This document shows, one piece after another, positions 26,265 to 35,354 of a DNA stretch of 64,000 bases. The notes under the pieces are model-generated. The model saw nothing but the letters and a program-made list of their open reading frames with translations. It searched no databases and was not told where the DNA came from. The first letter of the stretch is position 1. Every line of letters starts with the position of its first letter. Made by a program: the position numbers and the translations under genes. Source of the DNA: Sphingomonadales bacterium (GTDB lineage: Bacteria; Pseudomonadota; Alphaproteobacteria; Sphingomonadales; Govanellaceae); assembly GCA_019455285.1 (NCBI GenBank), contig JACFMS010000005.1:62001-126000 (forward strand), read 5' to 3'.

Positions 26265-26885
26265 CTAGAGCGCCTCCTGCAGCGCGCGCCACAGCTCGGC
26301 GCTCCAGACGCTGAGCGCGACCCGGGAAAATTTCAGATATTCCAGCGCCAGACGACCGAGGCCGGCGGTTTTCATGTCCTTGCCGACGGTATAGCGCGAT
26401 ACCGGATGGGCGATCAGTTCGACTGCGGGCATGGCGCGCTGCAACTCCTTCAAGCTGCGCGGCATGTGGTCATAATCGGTCACCACCCGCAGCGAGCGGT
26501 AGTTATGGTCCGCCGCCCACGCCGCCGTCTCCTGCGCGTTCCCTGCGGTATTGGTGGCGGCGCGGCCGAGATCGACGCAGCAGGCGAAAAGCTCGGGCGA
26601 GATGCCGACGCTGCGGCGCAAGGTTTCATCATCAACGAGGTTATAAACGCCCGATACCAACATCCGCTCGGCCATGCCGTCGGCAAGCAGCCGTGAGGCG
26701 AGCGCGATGCGATACGCGCCGCCGGTCAGCACGACGATGCCGTCGGTTCGCCGCGTCGGCTGCTGCGGCGCCTCCGGCAGCGCCGCCACGAACCAGACAA
26801 AGCCGCCGAGCCAGAGCGCCGCCAGGATCGCCAGCGCGTTAAGGATATAGACGGTCTTTCTCGGTCGACGGCGGGGACGGGCCAT
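26265..26885 (-). CDS. YdcF/SanA-like DUF218 membrane protein
   Basis: 206 aa. A basic N-terminus and one membrane helix (about 10-32) are followed by a DUF218 domain with DGIVVLTGGAYRI, ANTAGNAQETAAW-type conserved residues and VVTDYDHMPRSLKEL. DUF218 proteins are linked to envelope or cell-wall functions; the reaction is unknown. It lies between ftsX and plsC. Confidence 0.88.
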   Translation of the reverse strand: MARPRRRPRKTVYILNALAILAALWLGGFVWFVAALPEAPQQPTRRTDGIVVLTGGAYRIALASRLLADGMAERMLVSGVYNLVDDETLRRSVGISPELFACCVDLGRAATNTAGNAQETAAWAADHNYRSLRVVTDYDHMPRSLKELQRAMPAVELIAHPVSRYTVGKDMKTAGLGRLALEYLKFSRVALSVWSAELWRALQEAL

Positions 26886-26894
26886 GGCGAAGTC

Positions 26895-27779
26895 TCATAC
26901 CATGCGCCGCAGCGCGGCAAGGACGGTAAAGCGCGCCGTCAACATGGTGACGAGCGCGGCAAAAAGCGGCAGGATGAAGAGCGCCGCCAGTTCTGCCATG
27001 CTGATCGTCATCGGCCCCAGAACGCCAACGCCAAGCTCACTGATGATGCGGCGCGCAATGAAGACCGAGGCCGCCGCCAGCGCCAGACCGATGAGTCCGC
27101 CTTTCAAGCCTAAGAAAAGAAAGCGGTCCTGAAATTCCCGCGCGATCATTTTATCATGCGCGCCGATGATGTGCAGCGTCTCAATGGTGGCGCGGTGGGC
27201 GGCAAGCCCGGCATGGGTGCCGAACACCACGATGGCGACGGTGGCCAAGGTCACCAATGTCAACACTGCAATGGCGATGCCCTCGATCATCATCGCCAGA
27301 TCACGCACCCGGCCGAGCCATTGCTCATGATCGTCAAGCGAGGCATCGGGGGCCACTGTTTTCAGCCGCGCCGCGACCGCCGAAGGATGCACCGTCGCCC
27401 CTTGGGTGATGGTGACGTCAATCAGCGCCGGCACCGGCAGGTCGCCGTCGACGTTGCCGGCGCCCAGCCATGGCTCCAAAAGGTCAAGGATTTCCCGGTC
27501 AGCCAAAATATGCACCGCCTCGACGCCGGGCAGCGCGCGCAGGTAGGCGGCGGCGGCGCTCACTTGACGCTCGCGCGCCGCGCTATCGCCGGTCGTCACC
27601 TGCACCGTCAGTTTGCGCTCCATATCGCCCGTCCAGGTCGCAACCGAGCCGTGGACCGCCAGCAGGGCGGCCAGCGCCAACGCTGACAGAAAGACCATCA
27701 CCGCCACCACCCACGGCAACAGCCGCGTGCTGACGCGATCGGCGCCATCGGCCAGGGCCTTTAATCGCCTACGCGCCAT
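26895..27779 (-). CDS. ftsX: Cell division protein FtsX
   Basis: Membrane subunit of the FtsEX ABC complex that controls peptidoglycan hydrolysis at division. 294 aa with a basic N-terminus, a first TM (about 19-45), a periplasmic domain (about 50-165) and three C-terminal TMs around 170-290. ATG 27779 overlaps ftsE by 11 bases; a longer upstream frame inside ftsE was rejected. Confidence 0.93.
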   Translation of the reverse strand: MARRRLKALADGADRVSTRLLPWVVAVMVFLSALALAALLAVHGSVATWTGDMERKLTVQVTTGDSAARERQVSAAAAYLRALPGVEAVHILADREILDLLEPWLGAGNVDGDLPVPALIDVTITQGATVHPSAVAARLKTVAPDASLDDHEQWLGRVRDLAMMIEGIAIAVLTLVTLATVAIVVFGTHAGLAAHRATIETLHIIGAHDKMIAREFQDRFLFLGLKGGLIGLALAAASVFIARRIISELGVGVLGPMTISMAELAALFILPLFAALVTMLTARFTVLAALRRMV

Positions 27780-28452
27780 GACCGTTCCCCCGCGCGCCGA
27801 CCAGCCGCAGCACGCCGTCTTCCAGATGCAGCTGCGCCGCGCCCAGGCTGCTGACCACCGCCATGTCATGGGTGGCGATCAGCATCGTGGTGCCATGCTT
27901 GTTCAATTCCATGAGGAGATGCAACAAGCGATCGGCCATCTCGGAATCGACATTGCCGGTGGGCTCATCGGCCAAGAGAAGATCGGGCTTGGCGATCACC
28001 GCCCGGGCGATCGCCACCCGCTGCTGCTCGCCGCCCGACAAGGTGGACGGCCGGGCGGCCATGCGATCGCCCAGGCCTACCCAATGCAGGAGCTCCTCGG
28101 CATGCTCGCGAATGAGCTTTTCCTCGCCGCCAGCAATGCGCAACGGCAGCATGATATTTTCCAGCGCCGTCAAGTGCTCCAACAAGCGAAAATCCTGAAA
28201 CACCACGCCAATGCGCCGCCGCAATGCCGGCAACTCGTCGCGCCGCGCCGCCGCCACATTCTTGCCGAACATGGTGATGCTGCCGCGCGACGGGCGATGC
28301 GCCAAGTATAACAGCCGCATCAAGGACGACTTGCCGGCGCCGCTTGGCCCGGTGAGAAAATGGAAGGAGCCCGCCCTCAGCTCGAAGCTGATGTTGTGCA
28401 GCACCTCGGGCCCCAACCCATAGCGCATGCCGACATTTTCAAACAGAATCAA
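27769..28452 (-). CDS. ftsE: Cell division ATP-binding protein FtsE
   Basis: Cytoplasmic ATPase of FtsEX. 227 aa with Walker A GPSGAGKSS, the Q-loop VFQDFRLLEH, signature LSGGEQQR, Walker B LLLADEPTGNVD and the switch His in ATHDM. The start is TTG 28452 with GAGG just upstream; no ATG is available in a suitable place. Confidence 0.95.
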   Translation of the reverse strand: MILFENVGMRYGLGPEVLHNISFELRAGSFHFLTGPSGAGKSSLMRLLYLAHRPSRGSITMFGKNVAAARRDELPALRRRIGVVFQDFRLLEHLTALENIMLPLRIAGGEEKLIREHAEELLHWVGLGDRMAARPSTLSGGEQQRVAIARAVIAKPDLLLADEPTGNVDSEMADRLLHLLMELNKHGTTMLIATHDMAVVSSLGAAQLHLEDGVLRLVGARGNGHGA

Positions 28453-28623
28453 CTCAACCTCACCGCTGGCCTGCTGGCTGACAAGCCCCGACCATCATTC
28501 GGCGCTCAACATGGCACAGGCGGGGGCAAGGCGTCCAGGGGCAACGGCCCGGCGGCGGCGCTATTGCGTTATATGGGGGCAGCCCCTATAAAGGCCGAAA
28601 TGGGCGTCTTAACAGGGCATTAG

Positions 28624-29391
28624 ATGATTCTCACCTGCCCAGATTGCGCGACCCGGTATCTGGTGAATGACGCGCTCCTCAGGCCGAGCGGACGCACCGT
28701 TCGGTGCGCCCGCTGCGGGCATACCTGGTTTGAGACGCCGCCGCCCCTGCCGCCCGGCGCGGAAGAGCCGCCGTCGCCGCCCGAGCCGCCTGCCGCCGGC
28801 GGCGCTCCTGACGCAGCGGAAACCGATGCCGATGCCGGCGATGCGCGCCGGCCGCGGCGTCCCGCGCCCCGCGCCAATCTGCCGGCCTTGCCGCACCGGC
28901 GCCAGGCGGCCGGCGTCTGGGGCTGGGTCGGGCTATTCGGCTTTGTCGCCTGCGTGGTCGGCGCCCTGGCGGCGTTTCCGCGTCCGCTCGTCACCGCCTG
29001 GCCGCAGCTCCATCATCTTTATGCGCTTATCGGCGTCGATCCGATGACCGCGTGGCAGGCAAGCAACGAGCAACGCGCGCGGTCGCCGCTCACCCTCAAC
29101 GAGCGATTGAAGTTTCGCGATCTGGAACCCTCGCAGCGTTTCATCGAGGGCGTGCTGACGCTGGTCATTCGCGGCAAGATCGAGAATATCGGCGAGAATG
29201 CCGTCCGCCTGCCGCCCATCGAGGTGGTGCTCTTGGACAACCGCGAGCTGGATTTAAAGACCTGGGTTTTTGAAGCCAAAGCAAAAACCGTAGCGCCGGG
29301 CGAGGTGGTGGAATTCGAAACCAGGCTCGCCAATCCGCCGCCGGATGCGCAGGACATCCGCGTCACCTTTGTCGGCGGCGACAACAAGTAG
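28624..29391 (+). CDS. Zinc-ribbon (MJ0042-type) single-pass membrane protein
   Basis: 255 aa. An N-terminal zinc ribbon (Cys5, Cys8, Cys28, Cys31) is followed by a long Pro/Ala-rich linker (about 38-95), one membrane helix (about 97-121) and a C-terminal DUF3426-like periplasmic domain. Family members are common near ftsE in alphaproteobacteria. Function unknown. It is divergent from ftsE. Confidence 0.85.
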   Translation: MILTCPDCATRYLVNDALLRPSGRTVRCARCGHTWFETPPPLPPGAEEPPSPPEPPAAGGAPDAAETDADAGDARRPRRPAPRANLPALPHRRQAAGVWGWVGLFGFVACVVGALAAFPRPLVTAWPQLHHLYALIGVDPMTAWQASNEQRARSPLTLNERLKFRDLEPSQRFIEGVLTLVIRGKIENIGENAVRLPPIEVVLLDNRELDLKTWVFEAKAKTVAPGEVVEFETRLANPPPDAQDIRVTFVGGDNK

Positions 29392-29403
29392 GGGCGCAGC
29401 GCC

Positions 29404-29763
29404 ATGGCGAACATCCTAGTAGCCGAAGACGAAGAAACAGTGCGCGCCTTCGTCTGTCGCGCCCTGGAGCATCATGGCCATCGCGTGCGGGCGGTGGCCG
29501 ACGGCGGCGCGGCGCTACAGGCGCTTGAGGAAGAACCGTTCGATCTGTTGCTCACCGATATCGTCATGCCGGTAATGGACGGCATCGCGCTGGCGCTTAA
29601 GGTGACCGCCGCCTACCCCGCCATGCCGGTGCTGCTGATGACCGGCTACGCCGCCGAGAAGCAGCGCGCGCACAATCTTGAGGAACTCATCCACGAGGTC
29701 ATTTCAAAACCGTTCTCCCTCGATGAGATCGGCGCCGCCGTGGCGCGGGCGCTGAAGGAGTAG
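29404..29763 (+). CDS. Stand-alone response regulator, CpdR-like
   Basis: 119-aa single receiver domain with phosphoacceptor Asp52 (LLTDIVMPVMDG), a Thr/Lys pair (LLMTGYAAE, SKPF) and the CpdR-type stretch KQRAHNLEELIHEV. In Caulobacter CpdR is a ClpXP adaptor controlled by phosphorylation. It starts 12 bases after the zinc-ribbon gene. Whether it works with ClpXP here is inference. Confidence 0.88.
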   Translation: MANILVAEDEETVRAFVCRALEHHGHRVRAVADGGAALQALEEEPFDLLLTDIVMPVMDGIALALKVTAAYPAMPVLLMTGYAAEKQRAHNLEELIHEVISKPFSLDEIGAAVARALKE

Positions 29764-29770
29764 GCCTAAC

Positions 29771-29914
29771 TGTCATTGCGAGGATCCCGGACTTGAGCCG
29801 GGAGACGAAGCAATCCACAAAGCGATAGGCGACAAGAAAATGGATTGCTTCGCGGCGTGTAGCGCCGCAATTATAAAATCTGCGCGCAAAGCGCGCGGGA
29901 CGCTCGCAATGACA
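29771..29914. repeat. 144-bp MITE-like palindromic repeat
   Basis: Bounded by a perfect 12-bp inverted repeat TGTCATTGCGAG (29771-29782) and CTCGCAATGACA (29903-29914). Inner inverted pairs are GAAGCAATCCA (29807-29817) with TGGATTGCTTC (29841-29851) and a CCCGG/CCGGG stem near 29785-29803. Repeats with this sequence theme are widespread in alphaproteobacterial genomes. It ends five bases before the stop codon of the next minus-strand gene. Confidence 0.85.
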
Positions 29915-29918
29915 GATT

Positions 29919-31904
29919 CTAAGGTTTTCCGCGGCCGACTTCGTTGTCGACGCCGGTGCCGGGAAGCGGCGGCAGCGGCCGGCCCAAGGGATCGTGAAGC
30001 CGGCCATCGGGCGCAGTAGCGAGCGGCGACGGCACGGCGGCGAGCGCCTTTCCCGCCACATCGAGCGCGGTGAGCGCCTGCGCCTGCGACATTGCCGCTT
30101 CTTTTGCTTCGCCGGCGGCCAACTGCCGCAAGGCTTCGTCCATGGCCGCCTTGGCGCGGCGCAGCGATTCGATGTTGTCGACGCCGGCGCGGTCGAGCTG
30201 CTCGATGATGCCGGCGATAATCTCGCGCAACGCCGCCTGATCGCCGGCGGCGGCATCGGCTGCCGGCTCCACCGACCGCGACAGCAGCTGGCGCTGTTCG
30301 CGCGCCACGTCGTCCAACAGCCGGCGGGCATAATTGGCCACCAGGAAACGACGATAGGCGATCGCCGACAACATGAGCGCGCCGCGCTCCTCCAGTCCGG
30401 ATTCCAGATCGGACAACTGCGCTACGGCGGCGACGGCGTCGCCCGCCGTCATGACGTCGGCAAGCCGTGACAAAAAGCGCTGCACCGCCACCCAATCAAA
30501 ATTTTCGCGATCGCCAAGCGCGCCGCCCAAACGCCGGCTACGGGCGCGGCCATACGCTTCAAAGGCTGAGGCCAGCTCTTGCATCGCCGCCTCGGTTGCA
30601 GTGGGGTCCATACCTTTCTTTAAGGCGATTTTCAGGTTTTCTATGGCGTCGTGGAGTTGCGTTTCGGTCTGACTTAATGCGCCATCCTCAGCGCGCTGCG
30701 CCAGATCCCACAACAAATTGATGATGTCCTGACGTCCCGCTTCATCAACGCCCGAGCGCAGGCGCTGATAGGCGGTGCGCACCCCGAGTTGCACCGTCAC
30801 GTCGGCATGAACGGCCGCCGATTCGGAAACCGCCGCCAGTCGACGCGTCGCCTGTTCCAGATCTTCAATGCTGCCATCCCTGATCGTCTCGCGGATCGCC
30901 GCCAAGGATTGCGCAGCGGCATTCTTGAAGCGCTTTTGGGGCAGCTTGAACGGCAATGGCTCGCTGACGCCTTCCTGGGAGCGGCCATCCACCGCCACCA
31001 CCTGCAGCATCACCTGCGCACCGGCGAAAGCATGGGCGCGCAGATCACGATAAAAAATTTCCTCCACTTGCTTTACGCCGAATATGGGCAGATCAATGAG
31101 CGTCTCGTCGCCGCCATCGATGCGGCGCAGCCGTATCGCGGCATAGTCGATGCCATAGTCATCGCTGGCCTCGACATGCAACCGCAGCGATCCCCGCGCC
31201 GTCACCACGGGCGCGGCCGCCAGAGCGACTTTCGGCGGCGCGTCTTCAATTACCTTGAAACGCCAGCCCGCCAACGTGCGCCCGGCGAAGGTGACCCGCA
31301 CGTCGCCGTCACGCCGCACCTCGCCCTCGATGGCGAAAACGCCGGGCTTCTCCGGCCGCAACAACACCGACTCATTGCCCCAGGCCAAGAGCGGCGCAAA
31401 GCGCGCGCCCGATGCCCGCACTTCAATCCGCGACTCCACCGGCACTGCAATGACATTGCCGTCGCTAGGGATTTTCAAGCGGATCACCGGCTGGCGGGTA
31501 TAGGCTGGCGGCGTCGCCGTCGCCTCGATCTCCATGGGCGGCGGCGCAAACAGCAAGCCGGGGCGAAAGCCGACCGTCAGCCGCCGCTGCCAATCATCGC
31601 CGGCGGCGAAGCTGCCGATGATCAACAACGGCGGCAGTGTCAGATACCACGCCCAATGCAAGGCGCGCCGCGGCGAGGGCGCAATCAGCGCCCGCAGCGC
31701 GTGCAGCACGCTGATCGCGCCCACCACCAGGGCAGCGATGAAGATCAGGGCATGGAGCGCCGGCGGCGTGTTGTCCCACAAATTCAGGAGCGACAGCGCG
31801 GTAAAGCCGGCGGCGATGCCCAGCGCCGGCATCAGCGCCTTGGCGGCCGCCAGCGTCCGGCTGCGAACGCGGCCCACGGTGGGCAGATGTTGATCTGTTC
31901 GCAA
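29919..31904 (-). CDS. TIGR02302/DUF4175-type membrane protein
   Basis: 661 aa. Three N-terminal membrane helices (about 23-42, 50-71, 83-101) are followed by a large periplasmic region with beta-rich repeats and then long helices rich in Ala/Glu/Arg (about 330-620). This matches the alphaproteobacterial TIGR02302/DUF4175 family of unknown function. The start is TTG 31904 with GGGGAG about nine bases upstream. It follows lysA by 25 bp on the same strand. The repeat element abuts its 3' end. Confidence 0.82.
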   Translation of the reverse strand: MRTDQHLPTVGRVRSRTLAAAKALMPALGIAAGFTALSLLNLWDNTPPALHALIFIAALVVGAISVLHALRALIAPSPRRALHWAWYLTLPPLLIIGSFAAGDDWQRRLTVGFRPGLLFAPPPMEIEATATPPAYTRQPVIRLKIPSDGNVIAVPVESRIEVRASGARFAPLLAWGNESVLLRPEKPGVFAIEGEVRRDGDVRVTFAGRTLAGWRFKVIEDAPPKVALAAAPVVTARGSLRLHVEASDDYGIDYAAIRLRRIDGGDETLIDLPIFGVKQVEEIFYRDLRAHAFAGAQVMLQVVAVDGRSQEGVSEPLPFKLPQKRFKNAAAQSLAAIRETIRDGSIEDLEQATRRLAAVSESAAVHADVTVQLGVRTAYQRLRSGVDEAGRQDIINLLWDLAQRAEDGALSQTETQLHDAIENLKIALKKGMDPTATEAAMQELASAFEAYGRARSRRLGGALGDRENFDWVAVQRFLSRLADVMTAGDAVAAVAQLSDLESGLEERGALMLSAIAYRRFLVANYARRLLDDVAREQRQLLSRSVEPAADAAAGDQAALREIIAGIIEQLDRAGVDNIESLRRAKAAMDEALRQLAAGEAKEAAMSQAQALTALDVAGKALAAVPSPLATAPDGRLHDPLGRPLPPLPGTGVDNEVGRGKP

Positions 31905-31929
31905 CAGGAAGGCTCTCCCCTCTCAGCGC

Positions 31930-33201
31930 TCAATCCTTCAGCCAATCGGGCAGGCTTTCAAATGCCAGCCATTCCTCAGCCGTCACACGTCGCCGAGCCA
32001 CAGCGAACGCCTCACCGTCCACCAAGACTTCCGGCACCAACGCCCGTGAATTATAGGTCGACGCCATGACCGCGCCATACGCCCCCGCCGACAGGATGGC
32101 CACCAGATCATCCGCCGCCAACGGCGGCAACGCGCGATCGGTGGCAAAGACGTCGCCGGTCTCGCACACCGGGCCGACCACATCCGCCGCCGCCATAATG
32201 GCGTTCGGCGCGGCTGCGCGCACCGGCACGATTTCGTGGTAGGCGTCATAAAGGCTCGGCCGAATGAGATCGTTCATCGCCGCGTCGATGATGACGAAGC
32301 GGCGGCTTTCCCCTTCCTTGACATAGATCACCTTGGCCACCAGCACCCCGGCGTTGCCGGCGATCAGCCGCCCGGGCTCCAGGATGATCTGACAATCAAG
32401 ACCGGATACCGCGCGCCGCACCACCTCGGCATAGCGCTCCGGATGCGGTGGCGGCGCGCCGGCGCGGTCATAAGGAATGCCGAGCCCGCCGCCGAGATCG
32501 ACCCGCCGGATGGCGTGTCCGTCCGCCCGCAAGGCGCGCACCAGGTCGACGACCCGGGCGAAGGCTTCATCAAACGGACCCAGTTCGGTCAATTGCGAAC
32601 CGATATGGACATCGACACCGACAACCTCGATGCCCGGCAACTGCGCCGCTCGTGCATAAATTTCCCGCGCCCGCGACCATGGCACGCCGAATTTGTTTTC
32701 CGCCTTGCCGGTGGAAATCTTGGCATGGGTCTTGGCGTCGACATCCGGATTGACGCGAAACGCCACCGCGGCGCGGCGGCCAAGCCGGGAAGCTACCGCC
32801 GACAACACCGCCAGCTCGGCCTCCGATTCGACGTTGAACTGCAAAATGCCGACATTCAGCGCCGCCGTCATTTCATCGGGCGTCTTGCCGACGCCGGAAA
32901 ACACGATGCGTTGCGCCGGCACGCCAGCGGCCAACGCCCGCTTCAGTTCGCCGCCCGACACCACGTCGGCGCCAGCGCCTTGGCGGGCCAGCGTGCGCAG
33001 CACCGCCAGATTGCTGTTGGCCTTGACGGCAAAGCAGACGAGCGCGTCCATTCCCGCCATGGCGTCGCGAAAGACGCGATAGTGACGCACCAGGGTCGCC
33101 GTCGAATAGCAATAAAACGGCGTACCCACCGCCGCCGCGATCGTTCGCAGCGGCACGTTTTCGGCATGAAGCTCGCCGTTCTTATACTGAAAATGATCCA
33201 T
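31930..33201 (-). CDS. lysA: Diaminopimelate decarboxylase
   Basis: Final step of lysine synthesis, decarboxylating meso-diaminopimelate with PLP. 423 aa with the PLP-Lys in CFAVKANSNLAVL, HIGSQL, the phosphate-binding GGGLGIPY, EPGRLIAGNAG and CETGDVFA. ATG 33201 has TAGGGGC upstream; the longer TTG/ATG start at 33228 lies in the preceding lipoprotein gene. Operon argH-lptM-lysA. Confidence 0.96.
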   Translation of the reverse strand: MDHFQYKNGELHAENVPLRTIAAAVGTPFYCYSTATLVRHYRVFRDAMAGMDALVCFAVKANSNLAVLRTLARQGAGADVVSGGELKRALAAGVPAQRIVFSGVGKTPDEMTAALNVGILQFNVESEAELAVLSAVASRLGRRAAVAFRVNPDVDAKTHAKISTGKAENKFGVPWSRAREIYARAAQLPGIEVVGVDVHIGSQLTELGPFDEAFARVVDLVRALRADGHAIRRVDLGGGLGIPYDRAGAPPPHPERYAEVVRRAVSGLDCQIILEPGRLIAGNAGVLVAKVIYVKEGESRRFVIIDAAMNDLIRPSLYDAYHEIVPVRAAAPNAIMAAADVVGPVCETGDVFATDRALPPLAADDLVAILSAGAYGAVMASTYNSRALVPEVLVDGEAFAVARRRVTAEEWLAFESLPDWLKD

Positions 33202-33208
33202 GCTGCCC

Positions 33209-33310
33209 CTACTTCGCCGGCGCTTCATAGCCGGGGGGCGGCATCAGATCCCCCTTCTTGCCGCAGGACACCGCCGCCAGACACAACAGGAGAAGCGCGA
33301 GTAATCTCAT
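33209..33310 (-). CDS. lptM: LptM-like small lipoprotein (33 aa)
   Basis: Short lipoprotein reading [20 protein letters not shown]... The lipobox VSC precedes [11 protein letters not shown], the signature of the LptM/YifL family, which in Escherichia coli assists LptD maturation. Its ATG overlaps the argH stop (ATGA) and it sits directly before lysA, the usual place for this gene in proteobacteria. Confidence 0.9.
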   Translation of the reverse strand: MRLLALLLLCLAAVSCGKKGDLMPPPGYEAPAK

Positions 33311-34722
33311 GACAATCTCTCCCGCGCGCGGCGCGCCGCCTCGCGCACCCGCGTTGGCGCCGTGCCGCCGAAACTGGTGCGGCTTTTTACCGAATTTTCC
33401 ACCCCGAGCACCGTGAATACCTCAGCCGTGATGGCCGGCTCCACGCCTTGCATGTCGGCCAACGTCAAGGCTTCCAAGCCGCAGCCTTTTTCTTCCGCCA
33501 ACTTCACCAGCGACCCGGCGACGTGATGGGCGCGCCGAAACGGCATCGACAGGCGCTGCACCAGCCAGTCGGCAAGGTCGGTGGCGGTGGTAAAGCCGAC
33601 GCCGGCGGCCGACGCCATGCGCTGACGATTGGCGGTCAGATCGCGCACCATGCCGGTCATCGCCGCCAGCGATAGCGCCAGTGCATTCGCCGCATCGAAG
33701 GTCGCCTCCTTGTCTTCCTGCATGTCCTTGGAATAGGCGAGCGGCAGTCCCTTCATGACGATGAGCAGACTATTGAGCGCGCCGATCACCCGTCCCGCCT
33801 TGGCGCGGGCGAGTTCGGCGGCATCGGGATTGCGCTTTTGCGGCATGATCGATGAGCCGGTGGTAAAGGCGTCGCTCAAGGCGATAAAGCCGAACTGCGC
33901 GCTTGCCCACAGCACGATTTCCTCGGCCAGCCGCGACAGATGCACCGCCGTGATCGACGCCGCCGATAAAAATTCCAACGCGAAATCGCGATCGGATACC
34001 GCATCGAGGGAATTGGCGGTGGGCCGATCAAAGCCAAGCGCCGACGCGGTCATCTCGCGGTCGATGGGATAAGACGTACCGGCCAGCGCCGCCGCGCCTA
34101 AGGGACATTCGTTCAGACGCCGGCGGCAATCGGCGAAGCGGCCGCGGTCGCGGCTGAACATCTCGCCATAGGCCAGCAAGTGATGGCCAAAGGTCACCGG
34201 CTGCGCCGCTTGCAAATGGGTAAACCCCGGCATCACCGCATCGGCGTAGTCCTCCGCCCGATCGATAAGCGCCGCCAGCAACTCATGAAGCGCGCCGTCG
34301 ATGGCGTCGATGGCGTCGCGGACCCAGAGACGAAAGTCGGTGGCCACCTGATCGTTGCGCGAGCGCGCGGTATGGAGCCGCCCGGCCGCCTCGCCGATGA
34401 TTTCCTTGAGCCGCGATTCCACGTGCATGTGAATGTCTTCGAGCTTGGGGTCGAAGACCATCTTGCCGGCGGCGATCTCCGCCTCCACCTGGTCCAGGCC
34501 CTGCAAGATCGCCGCACTATCGGCCTCGCTGATGATCCGTTGCGCCACCAGCATGCGGCAATGGGCGCGCGAGCCGGCGATGTCCTGGCGATAGAGCCGA
34601 TGGTCGAAGCCGATGGAGGCGTTGATCTTTTCCATGATCTCCGCCGGCCCGGCGCCAAACCGTCCGCCCCACAGCGCGTTGGCCGCGGGGATCGTTTTCG
34701 CCTTGTCTTTCTTGCCCGTCAT
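33307..34722 (-). CDS. argH: Argininosuccinate lyase
   Basis: Cleaves argininosuccinate to arginine and fumarate. 471 aa with [36 protein letters not shown] and the superfamily signature [15 protein letters not shown] 34722 is preferred; the TTG at 34737 would add five residues. It is divergent from tlpA by 32 bp. Confidence 0.97.
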   Translation of the reverse strand: MTGKKDKAKTIPAANALWGGRFGAGPAEIMEKINASIGFDHRLYRQDIAGSRAHCRMLVAQRIISEADSAAILQGLDQVEAEIAAGKMVFDPKLEDIHMHVESRLKEIIGEAAGRLHTARSRNDQVATDFRLWVRDAIDAIDGALHELLAALIDRAEDYADAVMPGFTHLQAAQPVTFGHHLLAYGEMFSRDRGRFADCRRRLNECPLGAAALAGTSYPIDREMTASALGFDRPTANSLDAVSDRDFALEFLSAASITAVHLSRLAEEIVLWASAQFGFIALSDAFTTGSSIMPQKRNPDAAELARAKAGRVIGALNSLLIVMKGLPLAYSKDMQEDKEATFDAANALALSLAAMTGMVRDLTANRQRMASAAGVGFTTATDLADWLVQRLSMPFRRAHHVAGSLVKLAEEKGCGLEALTLADMQGVEPAITAEVFTVLGVENSVKSRTSFGGTAPTRVREAARRARERLS

Positions 34723-34754
34723 GGTCACATTCCGCAAAAGCAGGAGAGCTTGGC

Positions 34755-35354
34755 ATGCGCCGGATTATCATCATCGCCGCCGCCCTAAGCGTGGCGGCCG
34801 CCGCTATCTATCTGGCGCTGAAAGAAATCAGCGCCGACCGAGGGAATACGCCAAACACCGCCTGGCTGCAAGGGCATGCCGTGGGCGGCCTCGCCAACCT
34901 GGCGCCGGCGGCGGAGGCCAAACTCTTACCCGAGCGACCCTTTCTCGACCCGACGGGCAAGCCAGTATCCTTTGCCGAGTTTAAAGGCAAGGTGGTGGTG
35001 GTTAACTTTTGGGCCACTTGGTGCGCCCCCTGCCGGGAGGAAATGCCCGCTCTCGACCGCCTGGCGGCGGCGACCAAGGACAAGCCTATCACCGTCCTCG
35101 CCATCTCCATCGACCGCGGCGGGGTGGCCACCGCCCAGCCTTTCCTTGACGGCATCAAGGTCAAATCCTTGACCGCCTACACCGATCCCGGCGGGCCATT
35201 GAGCCGCGAGCTCGGCATCTTCGGGCTGCCGGTGACCTTGATCGTCGACCGGAACGGCTATGAGATCGCGCGCCACAGCGGCCCGGCGGCCTGGGATTCG
35301 CCCGCGGTACTCACCCTGCTGGACGCCGTGCTGAAGGCTTCACCCCCCATGTGA
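34755..35354 (+). CDS. tlpA: TlpA-like thiol:disulfide reductase
   Basis: 199-aa membrane-anchored periplasmic thioredoxin. An N-terminal TM helix (about 3-21) is followed by a thioredoxin fold with WATWCAPC (Cys90, Cys93) and cis-Pro in [10 protein letters not shown]. Likely reduces cytochrome apoproteins or copper chaperones, fitting the c-type haem protein encoded nearby. Its 3' end overlaps the convergent MFS gene by 44 bp. The RBS CAGGAG is clear. Confidence 0.93.
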   Translation: MRRIIIIAAALSVAAAAIYLALKEISADRGNTPNTAWLQGHAVGGLANLAPAAEAKLLPERPFLDPTGKPVSFAEFKGKVVVVNFWATWCAPCREEMPALDRLAAATKDKPITVLAISIDRGGVATAQPFLDGIKVKSLTAYTDPGGPLSRELGIFGLPVTLIVDRNGYEIARHSGPAAWDSPAVLTLLDAVLKASPPM

